Origin: an uncultured Collinsella sp.
GTDB taxonomy: Bacteria; Actinomycetota; Coriobacteriia; Coriobacteriales; Coriobacteriaceae
NCBI GenBank assembly: GCA_900757505.1
Contig: CAAEOE010000030.1
Location: 1 to 12,947, forward strand
Reading direction: 5' to 3'
Length of the DNA: 12,947 bases
Shown here one piece after another: positions 12,926 through 12,947 of this stretch. The notes below the pieces were generated by a model. It did no database searches. It saw nothing but the letters and a program-made list of their open reading frames with translations, and had not been told where the DNA came from. The translations under genes were made by a program, and so were the position numbers. Position 1 is the stretch's first letter; each line of letters starts with the position of its first letter.

Positions 12926-12947
12926 CTAGAATTCGTCGTTGGAGTAA
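12926..12947 (-). CDS. Possible 3' end of a gene beyond the right edge
   Basis: One minus-strand frame reads Tyr-Ser-Asn-Asp-Glu-Phe and then TAG (stop at 12926-12928), with hairpins directly downstream as expected after a gene. Six codons are too few to identify anything, and the frame may be chance. Confidence 0.2.

Overview
The window looks like chromosomal housekeeping DNA from a GC-rich, gut-type actinobacterium of the class Coriobacteriia, most likely Collinsella or a close relative. That placement is from protein character and GC-rich codon use; no database was searched. Two gene orders familiar from Bacillus, veg-ispE and murI-rph-rdgB, are kept in this GC-rich genome.

Eleven protein genes are supported. 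All lie on the minus strand, so transcription runs from right to left: asnB, murE, a HAD phosphatase, murI, rph, rdgB, dtd, veg, ispE, tRNA-Pro(CGG), tatA, greA, lysS. One tRNA-Val(UAC) gene lies on the plus strand at 12355-12430, divergent from asnB.

Layout from the right: 12431-12947 has no confident gene. It holds the tRNA-Val terminator, a roughly 90% identical second copy of the tRNA 3' end plus terminator, a 100-bp hairpin-rich spacer and an AT-rich island edged by an imperfect inverted repeat. asnB follows with its own terminator. Next come murE and a HAD hydrolase, then murI-rph-rdgB-dtd, which is compact apart from a hairpin after rph. After a clear promoter, veg and ispE lie 2 bp apart and are probably translationally coupled. 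tRNA-Pro, tatA, greA and lysS are each separated by strong hairpins, and tatA has a near-consensus promoter whose spacer carries a palindrome.

The genes cover cell-wall precursor synthesis (murI, murE, and ispE through isoprenoid supply), translation and its quality control (lysS, dtd, two tRNAs), RNA processing and transcript elongation (rph, greA), nucleotide-pool cleaning (rdgB), asparagine synthesis (asnB) and protein export (tatA). I found no CRISPR array, insertion sequence or defence system. The points most worth a second look are a LysRS with a fused tRNA-binding domain, a terminator/antiterminator-like arrangement before lysS, a palindrome repeated directly after two stop codons, a non-DAP-type MurE signature, and the tRNA-Val duplication scar.
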